Source: CADEFQ01 sp035342635 (lineage in GTDB: Bacteria; Pseudomonadota; Gammaproteobacteria; Steroidobacterales; Steroidobacteraceae). From it: a stretch of DNA of 8,069 bases. Positions 1-5,095 of this stretch are shown one piece after another. The stretch is from the NCBI GenBank assembly GCA_035342635.1, contig DAOQXO010000103.1, forward strand, positions 1 through 8,069. Reading direction: 5' to 3'. The position numbers and the translations under genes are program-made. The notes under the pieces were generated by a model, which saw nothing but the letters and a program-made list of their open reading frames with translations, ran no database searches and was not told the origin of the DNA. The first letter of the stretch is position 1. Every line of letters starts with the position of its first letter.

Positions 1-460
1 CAAGTGGCCGAACGATCTCGTTTTCGCCGACCGCAAGCTCGGCGGCATACTGATCGAGATGCGGGCGGAGTCGGCCGGGCCTGTGATGGTCGTGATCGGC
101 ATCGGACTGAACGTGGCACTCGGCTCGCCCACCCGTGAGCGCGTGACGGCGACCGGCACCGACGCCATCGATCTCGTCGAGGTCGGTGGCAGCACGGATC
201 GCAACGCGCTCGCTGCGGCGCTGGTCGCGCAGCTGCTCGACGCCCTGCCGCGGTTCGCGAAGGAGGGCTTCGCGCCGTTCGGCGCGGCCTGGCGCGAAGC
301 GGACGCGCTGCGCGGCCGCCCGGTCGCGGTGAGCCTGGGCGCGGAGCGCCAGGTCGGCATTGCGCGCGGCATCGATACGGCTGGAGCACTGCTCGTCGAG
401 ACGCCGAATGGGCTCAGGCGCTTCATCGCCGGCGAAGTGACGGTGAGGGCGCAGGCGTGA
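1..460 (+). CDS. birA: Biotin-protein ligase BirA, C-terminal part (5' end outside window)
   Basis: The frame is open from base 2 and ends at the TGA at 458-460, giving about 152 residues of the catalytic and C-terminal domains. BirA activates biotin with ATP to biotinyl-AMP and transfers it to a lysine of the biotin carboxyl carrier protein of acetyl-CoA carboxylase. The visible signatures are KWPNDL at the very start, then KLGGILIE, then VIGIGLNV, in the family's order and spacing. The end matches the small C-terminal SH3-like domain (RGRPVAVSL to GLRRFIAGEVTV). The GRGRxG biotin-binding motif and any N-terminal DNA-binding domain lie upstream of the window, so it cannot be told whether this is a bifunctional ligase-repressor or a ligase only. 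The ATG at 59 is internal to the KLGGILIE-M stretch and is not the start. The stop overlaps the next gene by 4 bases, indicating translational coupling. Confidence 0.95.
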   Translation, partial: KWPNDLVFADRKLGGILIEMRAESAGPVMVVIGIGLNVALGSPTRERVTATGTDAIDLVEVGGSTDRNALAAALVAQLLDALPRFAKEGFAPFGAAWREADALRGRPVAVSLGAERQVGIARGIDTAGALLVETPNGLRRFIAGEVTVRAQA

Positions 461-1209
461 CCCGCCTGTTGCTCGATGTCGGCAATAGCCGCGTGAAGTG
501 GGCCATCGCGCGCGGCCCGCGACTCGGCAGGCAGCGGGCGCTCGCGCTCGGCGCTCGCGGCGCCATTCCCGCCGCGGCGCTGCTCGCCGCGCTGCCGGGC
601 CATCTCGACAGCGTGCGGATGGTCTCGGTGGCCGATACGGGCGCGACACGCCGGCTGGCGAGCACGTTGCGCCGCGCGACCGGCGCGCCCGTGCACATCC
701 TCCGCACCACCGCGAGCGCCGCCGGCGTGCGTTGCGGTTACCGCGAGCCGTGGCGCCTCGGCGCGGATCGCTGGGCGGCCGTGATCGGGGCCCATCACCT
801 CTTCGCGCCGGCGCGGGCGGTCTGTGTCGTCGACGTCGGCACGGCACTGACCGTGGACTTCGTCGCGCGCGACGGTCGCCATCGCGGCGGCGCCATCGTC
901 CCGGGACCCGGATTGATGATCGCGAGCCTGCTGCGCGATACGCAGGGCATCCGCCGCCGCGCCGCAACGTCGCAGGCAGTCGGCCGCACGCTGTATTCGC
1001 GCAGCACTCGAGAGGCGATCGAGCAGGGCGCCCGCTACGCGGCGGCGGCGTTCATCGAGCGTGCGCTGCTCGAGGCGCGGCGCCAGTTCGGCGGCCGCCC
1101 CGAACTCGTGGTGACGGGTGGCGGCGCGCCGGGCGTTCTGCCGCTGGTCGGCGGTCCCTGCCGGCTGGTGCCGGATCTCGTACTGCGAGGCCTCGCCGCG
1201 CTCGGCTGA
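457..1209 (+). CDS. coaX: Type III pantothenate kinase
   Basis: This 250-residue protein phosphorylates pantothenate with ATP, the first committed step of coenzyme A synthesis in the cytoplasm. It is the full usual length of CoaX. Family motifs in order are DVGNSRVKW (7-15, the phosphate-binding loop with Asp7), LGADRW (101-106, the GxDR motif), DVGTALTVD (126-134, with the catalytic-site Asp126), GGAIVPG (144-150) and TGGGAPGVL (220-228), all typical of the ASKHA-fold type III enzymes. That family is known to need a monovalent cation and to resist feedback by CoA. The start is GTG at 457, overlapping the birA TGA as GTGA, with a GAGGG ribosome-binding site at 445-449, 7 bases upstream. birA and coaX therefore form an operon. 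E. coli has the unrelated type I kinase coaA at the same place next to birA. Confidence 0.96.
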   Translation: MTRLLLDVGNSRVKWAIARGPRLGRQRALALGARGAIPAAALLAALPGHLDSVRMVSVADTGATRRLASTLRRATGAPVHILRTTASAAGVRCGYREPWRLGADRWAAVIGAHHLFAPARAVCVVDVGTALTVDFVARDGRHRGGAIVPGPGLMIASLLRDTQGIRRRAATSQAVGRTLYSRSTREAIEQGARYAAAAFIERALLEARRQFGGRPELVVTGGGAPGVLPLVGGPCRLVPDLVLRGLAALG

Positions 1210-1218
1210 GGCGCGCCT

Positions 1219-1234
1219 GGAGTAGACTCGCGCC
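1219..1234 (+). promoter_or_regulatory. Start region of the SPOR gene: -10-like TAGACT and weak GGAG
   Basis: TAGACT at 1223-1228 matches the bacterial -10 consensus at four of six positions and lies exactly 6 bases before the GTG at 1235, so a transcript from it would begin at or next to the start codon. No -35 box is evident 16-18 bases upstream. A GGAG at 1219-1222 is the only Shine-Dalgarno-like stretch, and at 12 bases from the GTG it is too far for a good site. The motif may allow leaderless expression in addition to read-through from birA-coaX. Confidence 0.35.
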
Positions 1235-1948
1235 GTGCGTACGCTGTGCCTCGCCCTGCTCGTTGCCAATGTCGTCTTCCTCGGCTGGGCGTTGATCACG
1301 CCCGCCGCCCCGCCGATGCACAGTTCCCCGGCACCGGACGTTCCGCGCCTCACCCTCGCGAGCGAAGCCGCCGCGGGCCCCGCCCCGGAGAGCGGCGGCG
1401 ATGGCGCCGCAGGTGGCGTGACGAGCGGCCAGGCCTGTCGCTCGATCGGTCCCTTCGGCAGCGAGCAGGAAGCGCTGCGGGCCGCCGCCGCCTTTCGCGA
1501 GGGTGGCTACGAGGCGGCGCCCCGCAGCGAGGAAGCGCGCAGCGGGGAGGGATTCTGGGTGTCGCTTGCGCCGCAGCGGGACGCGGCCGGCGAAACGCGC
1601 GTGCTCGCGCGCCTCGCGCGCGCGGGCATCACCGATGCGCGCATCATGGTCGATACGGATTCGCGGCGTATCTCGGTGGGCCTCTTCAGCGATCGCGAAG
1701 GCGCCGAGCGTCGGGCGGCCGAAGTGCAGCGGCTGGGCTATGCGCCGGATGTGACCGAGCGGCTGCACATCGGCACGACTTGGTGGGTCGACCTGCACCT
1801 GAGCACGGCGCAGGAACTGGCCGAGGCCGAGGCGTTCAACCGCGACGCCTCGGGCCAGCTCGAGCTGAAACCCTGTCCCGCGACGGGCTCCGCAGAGCCG
1901 GCGGCGCTGGCGGGACCGGCGGGTGAGGGCGCGGTAGAATCCGGCTGA
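1235..1948 (+). CDS. Membrane-anchored SPOR-like domain protein
   Basis: This 237-residue protein has one N-terminal hydrophobic segment (about residues 4-22, LCLALLVANVVFLGWALI) followed by a low-complexity Ala/Pro/Gly/Ser linker (23-66), then a folded region. This is the layout of an inner-membrane anchor with a periplasmic domain. The region 67-190 has the SPOR pattern of alternating GxF/FWVSL strands and an Ala-rich helix. SPOR domains bind peptidoglycan stripped of stem peptides at division septa. The residues around 68-113 and 145-190 resemble each other (CRSIGPFGSEQEALRAAA against ISVGLFSDREGAERRAA, ending FWVSL and WWVDL), so the domain looks duplicated. The GTG start fits the membrane segment and follows the coaX stop by 25 bases. 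A SPOR-like gene in this place, between coaX and a tRNA cluster, is known from Pseudomonas. The precise role is unknown. The C-terminal 30 residues are low complexity. Confidence 0.8.
   Translation: MRTLCLALLVANVVFLGWALITPAAPPMHSSPAPDVPRLTLASEAAAGPAPESGGDGAAGGVTSGQACRSIGPFGSEQEALRAAAAFREGGYEAAPRSEEARSGEGFWVSLAPQRDAAGETRVLARLARAGITDARIMVDTDSRRISVGLFSDREGAERRAAEVQRLGYAPDVTERLHIGTTWWVDLHLSTAQELAEAEAFNRDASGQLELKPCPATGSAEPAALAGPAGEGAVESG
1935..1940 (+). promoter_or_regulatory. Candidate -10 box for tRNA-Thr, inside the SPOR gene
   Basis: TAGAAT lies 12 bases before the mature 5' end of the tRNA, within the last codons of the SPOR gene. It matches the -10 consensus at five of six positions. No -35 hexamer is recognisable at 16-18 bases upstream in this very GC-rich stretch. 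It would give the tRNA a promoter separate from the upstream operon with a precursor leader of only about 5 bases. Confidence 0.4.
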
Positions 1949-1952
1949 CGGC

Positions 1953-2025
<73 letters not shown>

Positions 2026-2035
2026 GATTCGCATG

Positions 2036-2066
2036 GCGGGCGAAGCGGCCATGCCGCTCCACCCGC
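2036..2066. terminator. Long hairpin between convergent transcription units
   Basis: GCGGG (2036-2040) pairs with CCCGC (2062-2066), and AGCGGC (2044-2049) pairs with GCCGCT (2053-2058). A symmetric 3-by-3 internal loop separates the two stems and CAT is the apical loop, so 11 perfect base pairs are available on either strand. It sits 10 bases after the tRNA and 20 bases beyond the stop of the gene arriving from the other strand. No T-tract follows directly, so it is not a textbook intrinsic terminator. A second weaker stem, about 2074-2078 with 2091-2095, is followed by TTTCTTCTT on the plus strand and could end the tRNA transcript. That T-rich run is the complement of the Lys codons at the end of the opposing gene. 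Confidence 0.4.
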
Positions 2067-2086
2067 ACACGCGGCGGCTCCCGGCG

Positions 2087-2353
2087 TCAGGCCGCTTTCT
2101 TCTTCAGCATCCCGACGACGATCGGCAGCAAAGCGCCGATCACGGCCGAGCTGCCGACATTGCCGGCCTGGCCGAGTGACGCGAGGCCGCCGATCGCGGC
2201 GGCCAGCTGGCCGCCACCGACCCCGCCGACGGCGCCGAGGATCGTGTTCCAGACCGGGCCCATGCTTTTTGCCTTCGCCAGTGCGCCACCGACGTTGCCG
2301 CCGACTGCGCCGCTCACGAGGCTGATGAGCAGATTCATCATGCCAGCATCCAT
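2087..2353 (-). CDS. Glycine-rich hydrophobic small protein, unknown function
   Basis: This 88-residue protein has 20 glycines and almost no charged residues until a C-terminal KKKAA. Three hydrophobic Gly/Ala-rich stretches are visible, at about 6-27 (MNLLISLVSGAVGGNVGGALA), 34-60 (VWNTILG to AAAIGGLASL) and 67-82 (VGSSAVIGALLPIVVG). The GG and GxxxG spacing would allow tightly packed helices, as in glycine-zipper membrane proteins. No signal peptide, catalytic motif or cysteine is seen. The ATG at 2353 has an AGGGGGG ribosome-binding site 5 bases upstream, which favours it over the ATGs at codons 5 and 6. I recall similar short proteins beginning MNLL/IISLxSGAVGGN from other proteobacteria, annotated as hypothetical, so this is probably a conserved uncharacterised family. 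It may be an inner-membrane or cell-envelope protein, which is inference only. It follows uppP on the same strand after 69 bases that contain a candidate promoter. Confidence 0.75.
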   Translation of the reverse strand: MDAGMMNLLISLVSGAVGGNVGGALAKAKSMGPVWNTILGAVGGVGGGQLAAAIGGLASLGQAGNVGSSAVIGALLPIVVGMLKKKAA

Positions 2354-2394
2354 GTGGTCCCCCCTGTGTTTGGTTATCGGATGGGTGCGACTCC

Positions 2395-2400
2395 ACTATA
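2395..2400 (-). promoter_or_regulatory. Candidate -10 box for the glycine-rich gene
   Basis: TATAGT on the minus strand (5 of 6 to TATAAT) lies in the 69-base gap after uppP and would start a transcript near 2388, giving a leader of about 35 bases that contains the strong AGGGGGG ribosome-binding site. No good -35 box is seen 16-18 bases upstream, where the sequence is GC-rich uppP terminal sequence. The gene could therefore be transcribed apart from uppP. Confidence 0.35.
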
Positions 2401-2422
2401 CGCCGCTTCCGTGCGGGCGCGC

Positions 2423-3220
2423 CTACCAGGGAATGAGCAGCACGATGACGCCGAACACGATCCGGTACCAGCCGAATGCCGCGAAGCTGTGGGTGCTGAT
2501 GAAGCGGATGAAGCCGCGCACGGCGAGCAGAGCCGTGATGAATGCGACGACCGCGCCGATCGTGAACGGCACCAGGTCCGCGGCGATGAACAGGTCGCGG
2601 CCCTCGTAGAGTTTGTACACGGTCGCACCGATCAGCGTCGGTATCGCGAGGAAGAACGAGTATTCGGTGGCGAGGCGCCGCGACATGCCGAGCCACACGC
2701 CGCCGATGATCGTCGCGCCGGCGCGCGACGTGCCCGGGATCAGCGCGAGCGCCTGCCAGAGCCCGAGCACGATGGCGGTGCGCACCGGGACCGCTTCGAC
2801 CGTGTCGAGGGTCGGCTGCGCGCCGTGGCGCCTGTCGACCCACAGGATCGCGATGCCGCCGATGACCAGCGCGATGGCGACCGGTACCGGGCGGAAGAGG
2901 AATTCTTCGATCTGCGCCTGGAAGGCGAGCCCCAGCACGGCGAGCGGCAGGAAGCCGAGGAAGATGTTGAGCGCGAAACGCTGTGCGCCGGCGTCACGGG
3001 CGATCGACACCGTGGTCTTCCACAGGAGCCTGCGGTACTCCCAGCACACCGCGAGGATGGCCGCGCCCTGGATGATGATCTCGAAGGCGAGGACCTTCGG
3101 ACCATGCAGGTCGAGCAGACTGCTGGTGATGATCAGGTGCCCCGTGCTCGAGATCGGCAGGAACTCGGTGAGTCCCTCGACAATGCCGAGCACGAGCGCG
3201 GCGAATGCGCTGATTTCCAT
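2423..3220 (-). CDS. uppP: Undecaprenyl-diphosphate phosphatase (UppP/BacA)
   Basis: This 265-residue polytopic inner-membrane enzyme removes one phosphate from undecaprenyl diphosphate, regenerating the lipid carrier for peptidoglycan and other surface polymers. Overproduction of the family gives bacitracin resistance. It has the usual family length. The first signature EGLTEFLPISSTGHLI (15-30) carries the conserved acidic pair Glu15/Glu19, Ser25 and His28. The second signature, PGTSRAGATI (162-171), carries the conserved Arg166. The FEIIIQGAAILAV segment (46-58) and about eight hydrophobic stretches complete the pattern. The start ATG at 3220 fits the family N-terminus (MEISAFAALVLGIVEG), but no strong Shine-Dalgarno is visible; a GGCAGG lies rather far upstream. 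It begins 24 bases after the PilZ-domain gene and is probably co-transcribed with it. Confidence 0.97.
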   Translation of the reverse strand: MEISAFAALVLGIVEGLTEFLPISSTGHLIITSSLLDLHGPKVLAFEIIIQGAAILAVCWEYRRLLWKTTVSIARDAGAQRFALNIFLGFLPLAVLGLAFQAQIEEFLFRPVPVAIALVIGGIAILWVDRRHGAQPTLDTVEAVPVRTAIVLGLWQALALIPGTSRAGATIIGGVWLGMSRRLATEYSFFLAIPTLIGATVYKLYEGRDLFIAADLVPFTIGAVVAFITALLAVRGFIRFISTHSFAAFGWYRIVFGVIVLLIPW

Positions 3221-3244
3221 GGGGACGGCGACGGCCTGCCACGC

Positions 3245-3553
3245 TCAGCGCGTGGCGTAGGCATCCATCATCAGGCCGGTGCCACCGCGCGACACATGGG
3301 CGACCGTGGCGGTGCGCCGGTGCAGCTTGGTCACGGCGCCGAGATTGATCGCGAAGGCGAGCTGGACCTGCTGGCCCTTGCGCAGCCCGAGATTGGTGGT
3401 CTCGATGAAGACGCCGGTGGCGGACAGGTTGATCGCCTTGCACAGGCGTTTGCGACCGCCGGGAACGGTGATGTAGACGGAAGTGCGTGCCCGGTGGCGT
3501 GTGTGCAGGCGGCGTTCCAACTCGAGACGCTCTTGTTCGTTGTGGTGTTTCAT
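3245..3553 (-). CDS. PilZ-domain protein (candidate c-di-GMP receptor)
   Basis: This 102-residue single-domain protein carries the PilZ c-di-GMP signature. An arginine motif RHRAR (19-23, RxxxR) is followed after a short strand by NLSATG (42-47, [D/N]xSxxG), so the two halves of the binding site are both intact. The remainder (ETTNLGLRKGQQVQLAFAINL, then TATVAHVSRGGTGLMM) fits the PilZ beta-barrel. An N-terminal charged helix (1-18) precedes the motif. The frame is open upstream to 3688, but the ATG at 3553 is chosen because it lies just after a good promoter and the upstream extension would run into the preceding gene. PilZ proteins act as c-di-GMP-dependent effectors in motility, pili or polysaccharide export. 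Here it lies between a pilus block and uppP, so a link with type IV pilus function is plausible but unproven. Confidence 0.88.
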   Translation of the reverse strand: MKHHNEQERLELERRLHTRHRARTSVYITVPGGRKRLCKAINLSATGVFIETTNLGLRKGQQVQLAFAINLGAVTKLHRRTATVAHVSRGGTGLMMDAYATR

Positions 3554-3565
3554 GGCCCCCGCCTG

Positions 3566-3593
3566 ATTATGCCTTCCGCCGCCAGTTTGCCAA
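3566..3593 (-). promoter_or_regulatory. Sigma-70-type promoter of the PilZ-uppP unit
   Basis: On the minus strand TTGGCA (3593-3588, 5 of 6 to TTGACA) and CATAAT (3571-3566, 5 of 6 to TATAAT) are separated by 16 bases, the best promoter match in the window. A transcript would start near 3559, only about 6 bases before the ATG at 3553, with a G-rich stretch between. It lies in the 52-base gap after the hydrolase gene, so PilZ and uppP appear to have their own promoter. Confidence 0.55.
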
Positions 3594-3605
3594 ACGCGAG
3601 TGAAC

Positions 3606-4574
3606 TTAATCGAGTTTCTTTGCGCCCGCCGGCGGCCGGATCCGTACCGAGACCGGACAATGGTCGGATAGTTTGCGCTTGACGGCATCCTCGGTGCGAT
3701 AGACGACGCGGTCGAAGGAGCCCGGCACGAGCGCGGCGGCGAGGGTCCGCGACAGCAGCACGAAGTCGATATAGCCGGAAAACGTCTGGTTCATCGCGCA
3801 GTTCACGAAGCGGTTGCCGTCCGCCGCGTTGGTGAGGTCCGCCTCCGGGGGGTCGCCGTCGTCGATCTCGGGCCACAGCCTGAGCTGCGCCCCGGACGCG
3901 GAGCGCGCCGCGCCCTGGTCGCGCTGCAGATTGCGGTTGAAGTCCCCGAGCACCGCGAACGGCCTGCCTGCCGCGGCCTCCCCGTCGATCCAGTCTTCGA
4001 GGATCGGCACCTGCCTCGCCGCGACGGCGCATTCCCTGCGCCTGTCCGTGAACAGGCGGTTGCCGCAACCGGACTTCAGGTGCACGGACAGCAGCCGGAA
4101 CTCGCGCGACTCGCCGGGGTAGAGCACCAGTTCGGCGCCCCGGCGGACGCTGTCGCCGAGCGCCAGCGCCTTGTGGTCCTTGCCGCAGCGGAAAGGAATC
4201 CCGGCGCGGATCGCAAAGCCGGTGTTCTGCACGTGGCGCCTTCCCGTGAAGCAGAATCGATAGCCGGGAAACACGAGTCGCGCCGCGTCAGCCCCGTCGA
4301 CTTCCTGCAGCGCGACGACATCCGCATCGAGGAGCCGCGCATAGCGCGCCAGGGCGTCGAAATCGGCCCGGCTGCGATCGAGACGATGGGCGACGTCGCA
4401 GGGTACCGAGCGGGCCCTGATCGGCGGCCGCACGCCCTGTGGTGTGCAGGATGTGCGCAGCGCCTGCAGTTCAGCGGGCGCGATCAGCCATTCGAGGTTC
4501 CAGGTGGCGAGCTTCAGCTCGCCGCCCGCGAGGGCGCTGGCGGGCAGCAGAGCGAGGAGCAGGACGAGGCGCAT
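3606..4574 (-). CDS. Secreted endonuclease/exonuclease/phosphatase-family hydrolase
   Basis: This 322-residue protein starts with a clear signal peptide (MRLVLLLALLPASALA, cleavage expected after residue 16). The EEP (DNase I-like) fold follows with all metal and catalytic residues: ATWNLEW (Asn26), LQEVD (Glu91), VHLKSG (His165), GDFNR (Asp211, Asn213), YIDFVLL (Asp270) and SDHCP (Asp304, His305). Members cleave phosphodiester bonds in nucleic acids or lipids, or phosphate from inositides and similar compounds, with a divalent metal. The substrate here cannot be read from sequence. Eight cysteines (43, 59, 108, 130, 170, 182, 259, 306) in an exported protein suggest disulfides. The start at 4574 is chosen because the signal peptide begins there; the open frame to 4703 would overlap pilE and precede the signal peptide with an arginine-rich stretch. 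No Shine-Dalgarno is visible, but a -10-like box lies 6 bases upstream. Confidence 0.9.
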   Translation of the reverse strand: MRLVLLLALLPASALAGGELKLATWNLEWLIAPAELQALRTSCTPQGVRPPIRARSVPCDVAHRLDRSRADFDALARYARLLDADVVALQEVDGADAARLVFPGYRFCFTGRRHVQNTGFAIRAGIPFRCGKDHKALALGDSVRRGAELVLYPGESREFRLLSVHLKSGCGNRLFTDRRRECAVAARQVPILEDWIDGEAAAGRPFAVLGDFNRNLQRDQGAARSASGAQLRLWPEIDDGDPPEADLTNAADGNRFVNCAMNQTFSGYIDFVLLSRTLAAALVPGSFDRVVYRTEDAVKRKLSDHCPVSVRIRPPAGAKKLD

Positions 4575-4580
4575 CGCGGC

Positions 4581-4586
4581 ATTGTA
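4581..4586 (-). promoter_or_regulatory. -10 box 6 bases before the hydrolase start
   Basis: TACAAT on the minus strand matches the -10 consensus at five of six positions and ends 6 bases before the ATG at 4574, so transcription would begin at the start codon itself. No convincing -35 box is found at 16-18 bases. With no Shine-Dalgarno present, a leaderless mRNA is a reasonable reading. The same spacing is seen before the SPOR gene. Confidence 0.45.
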
Positions 4587-4626
4587 GCCGCCTGCTGCTG
4601 CGGCCTCGCCCGATCTCCGGCCGGCG

Positions 4627-4643
4627 CTGCGCGCCCCGCGCAG
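4627..4643 (-). terminator. Hairpin just after the pilE stop
   Basis: On the minus strand CTGCGCG, loop GGG and CGCGCAG form a perfect 7-base-pair stem starting 4 bases after the pilE stop codon. There is no T-tract after it, so it may stop or pause transcription only weakly, or protect the 3' end of a pilY1-pilE message. It separates the pilus operon from the hydrolase promoter. Confidence 0.45.
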
Positions 4644-4647
4644 TTGC

Positions 4648-5076
4648 TCAGCGCCAGCACAGGTCGAGGCCGCCCGTGCCCTCGGCGCCGCGCTCGCCCG
4701 CATTGTTCACCGAGAACTCGGTGCAACGCGTGTCATCGGCCTGGCCCGCGCCCGCGACCGGCGTGGCCGTGGCTTCATAGCTCTGGCCGTCGGCGGCCAG
4801 GTCCACGGCGATATCGTAGAAACCCCGCTCGGTGACGGCCGCGAGGCCCAGCCCCGCGGGCGGGTCACCGTCGACGTCGTCGGTGTAGGCGTTGTTCTGC
4901 AGGTAGAACTTCTCCTGGGCCGCCTGCAGGCGCAACAGCGCCGTGGTCGCCTCGGTGCGCTGTGCGCGCAGCAGGTAGTTGCGATAGCTCGGCACCGCGA
5001 GCGACGCGAGGATCGCGAGTACGACGACGACCGTCATCAGCTCGATCAGGGTCATGCCGCGTTGTTGCGCTCGCAT
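4648..5076 (-). CDS. pilE: Type IV minor pilin, PilE-like
   Basis: This 142-residue prepilin has a short basic leader MRAQQRG followed by MTLIELMTVVVVLAILASLAVPSY, the class III signal cut by the prepilin peptidase PilD between Gly7 and Met8 and then N-methylated. Glu5 of the mature protein (Glu12) is present. The rest is a pilin helix (YRNYLLRAQRTEATTALLRLQAAQEKFYLQNNAY) and a small globular domain. Cys118 and Cys140 can close the usual C-terminal disulfide loop, and the protein ends LDLCWR. Its place directly after pilY1, 19 bases from the stop, matches the fimU-pilV-pilW-pilX-pilY1-pilE order of minor pilins that prime pilus assembly with PilY1 at the tip. The ATG at 5076 has a GGAGG site 6 bases upstream; the ATG 10 codons earlier would lengthen the leader and overlap the pilY1 stop region. 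Confidence 0.93.
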   Translation of the reverse strand: MRAQQRGMTLIELMTVVVVLAILASLAVPSYRNYLLRAQRTEATTALLRLQAAQEKFYLQNNAYTDDVDGDPPAGLGLAAVTERGFYDIAVDLAADGQSYEATATPVAGAGQADDTRCTEFSVNNAGERGAEGTGGLDLCWR

Positions 5077-5095
5077 GGTTCGCCTCCGTGAAACG

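Noticed and set aside
498..1295. A 265-codon plus-strand frame overlapping coaX
   Set aside because: It is an Arg/Ala-rich frame-shifted reading of coaX; CoaX motifs are in the other frame.
1052..1798. A 248-codon minus-strand frame opposite coaX and the SPOR gene
   Set aside because: Antisense to two supported genes, Arg/Ala/Gly-rich, no recognisable domain.
2354..3682. A 442-codon open frame on the plus strand, rich in Arg, Asp and Glu
   Set aside because: It is exactly antisense to uppP and the PilZ gene, whose family motifs are unmistakable. Its composition is the usual product of reading GC-rich coding sequence backwards, and no domain or start signal is seen.
3554..3688. Upstream extension of the PilZ reading frame
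   Set aside because: It overlaps the end of the hydrolase gene and crosses the predicted promoter; the ATG at 3553 fits both promoter and domain.
4575..4703. Upstream extension of the hydrolase reading frame
   Set aside because: It would place 43 Arg/Ala-rich residues before a clean signal peptide and overlap the 3' end of pilE; the ATG at 4574 is the better start.
4080..4835. A 251-codon plus-strand frame opposite the hydrolase and pilE
   Set aside because: Antisense to genes with intact catalytic and prepilin motifs; no motif of its own.
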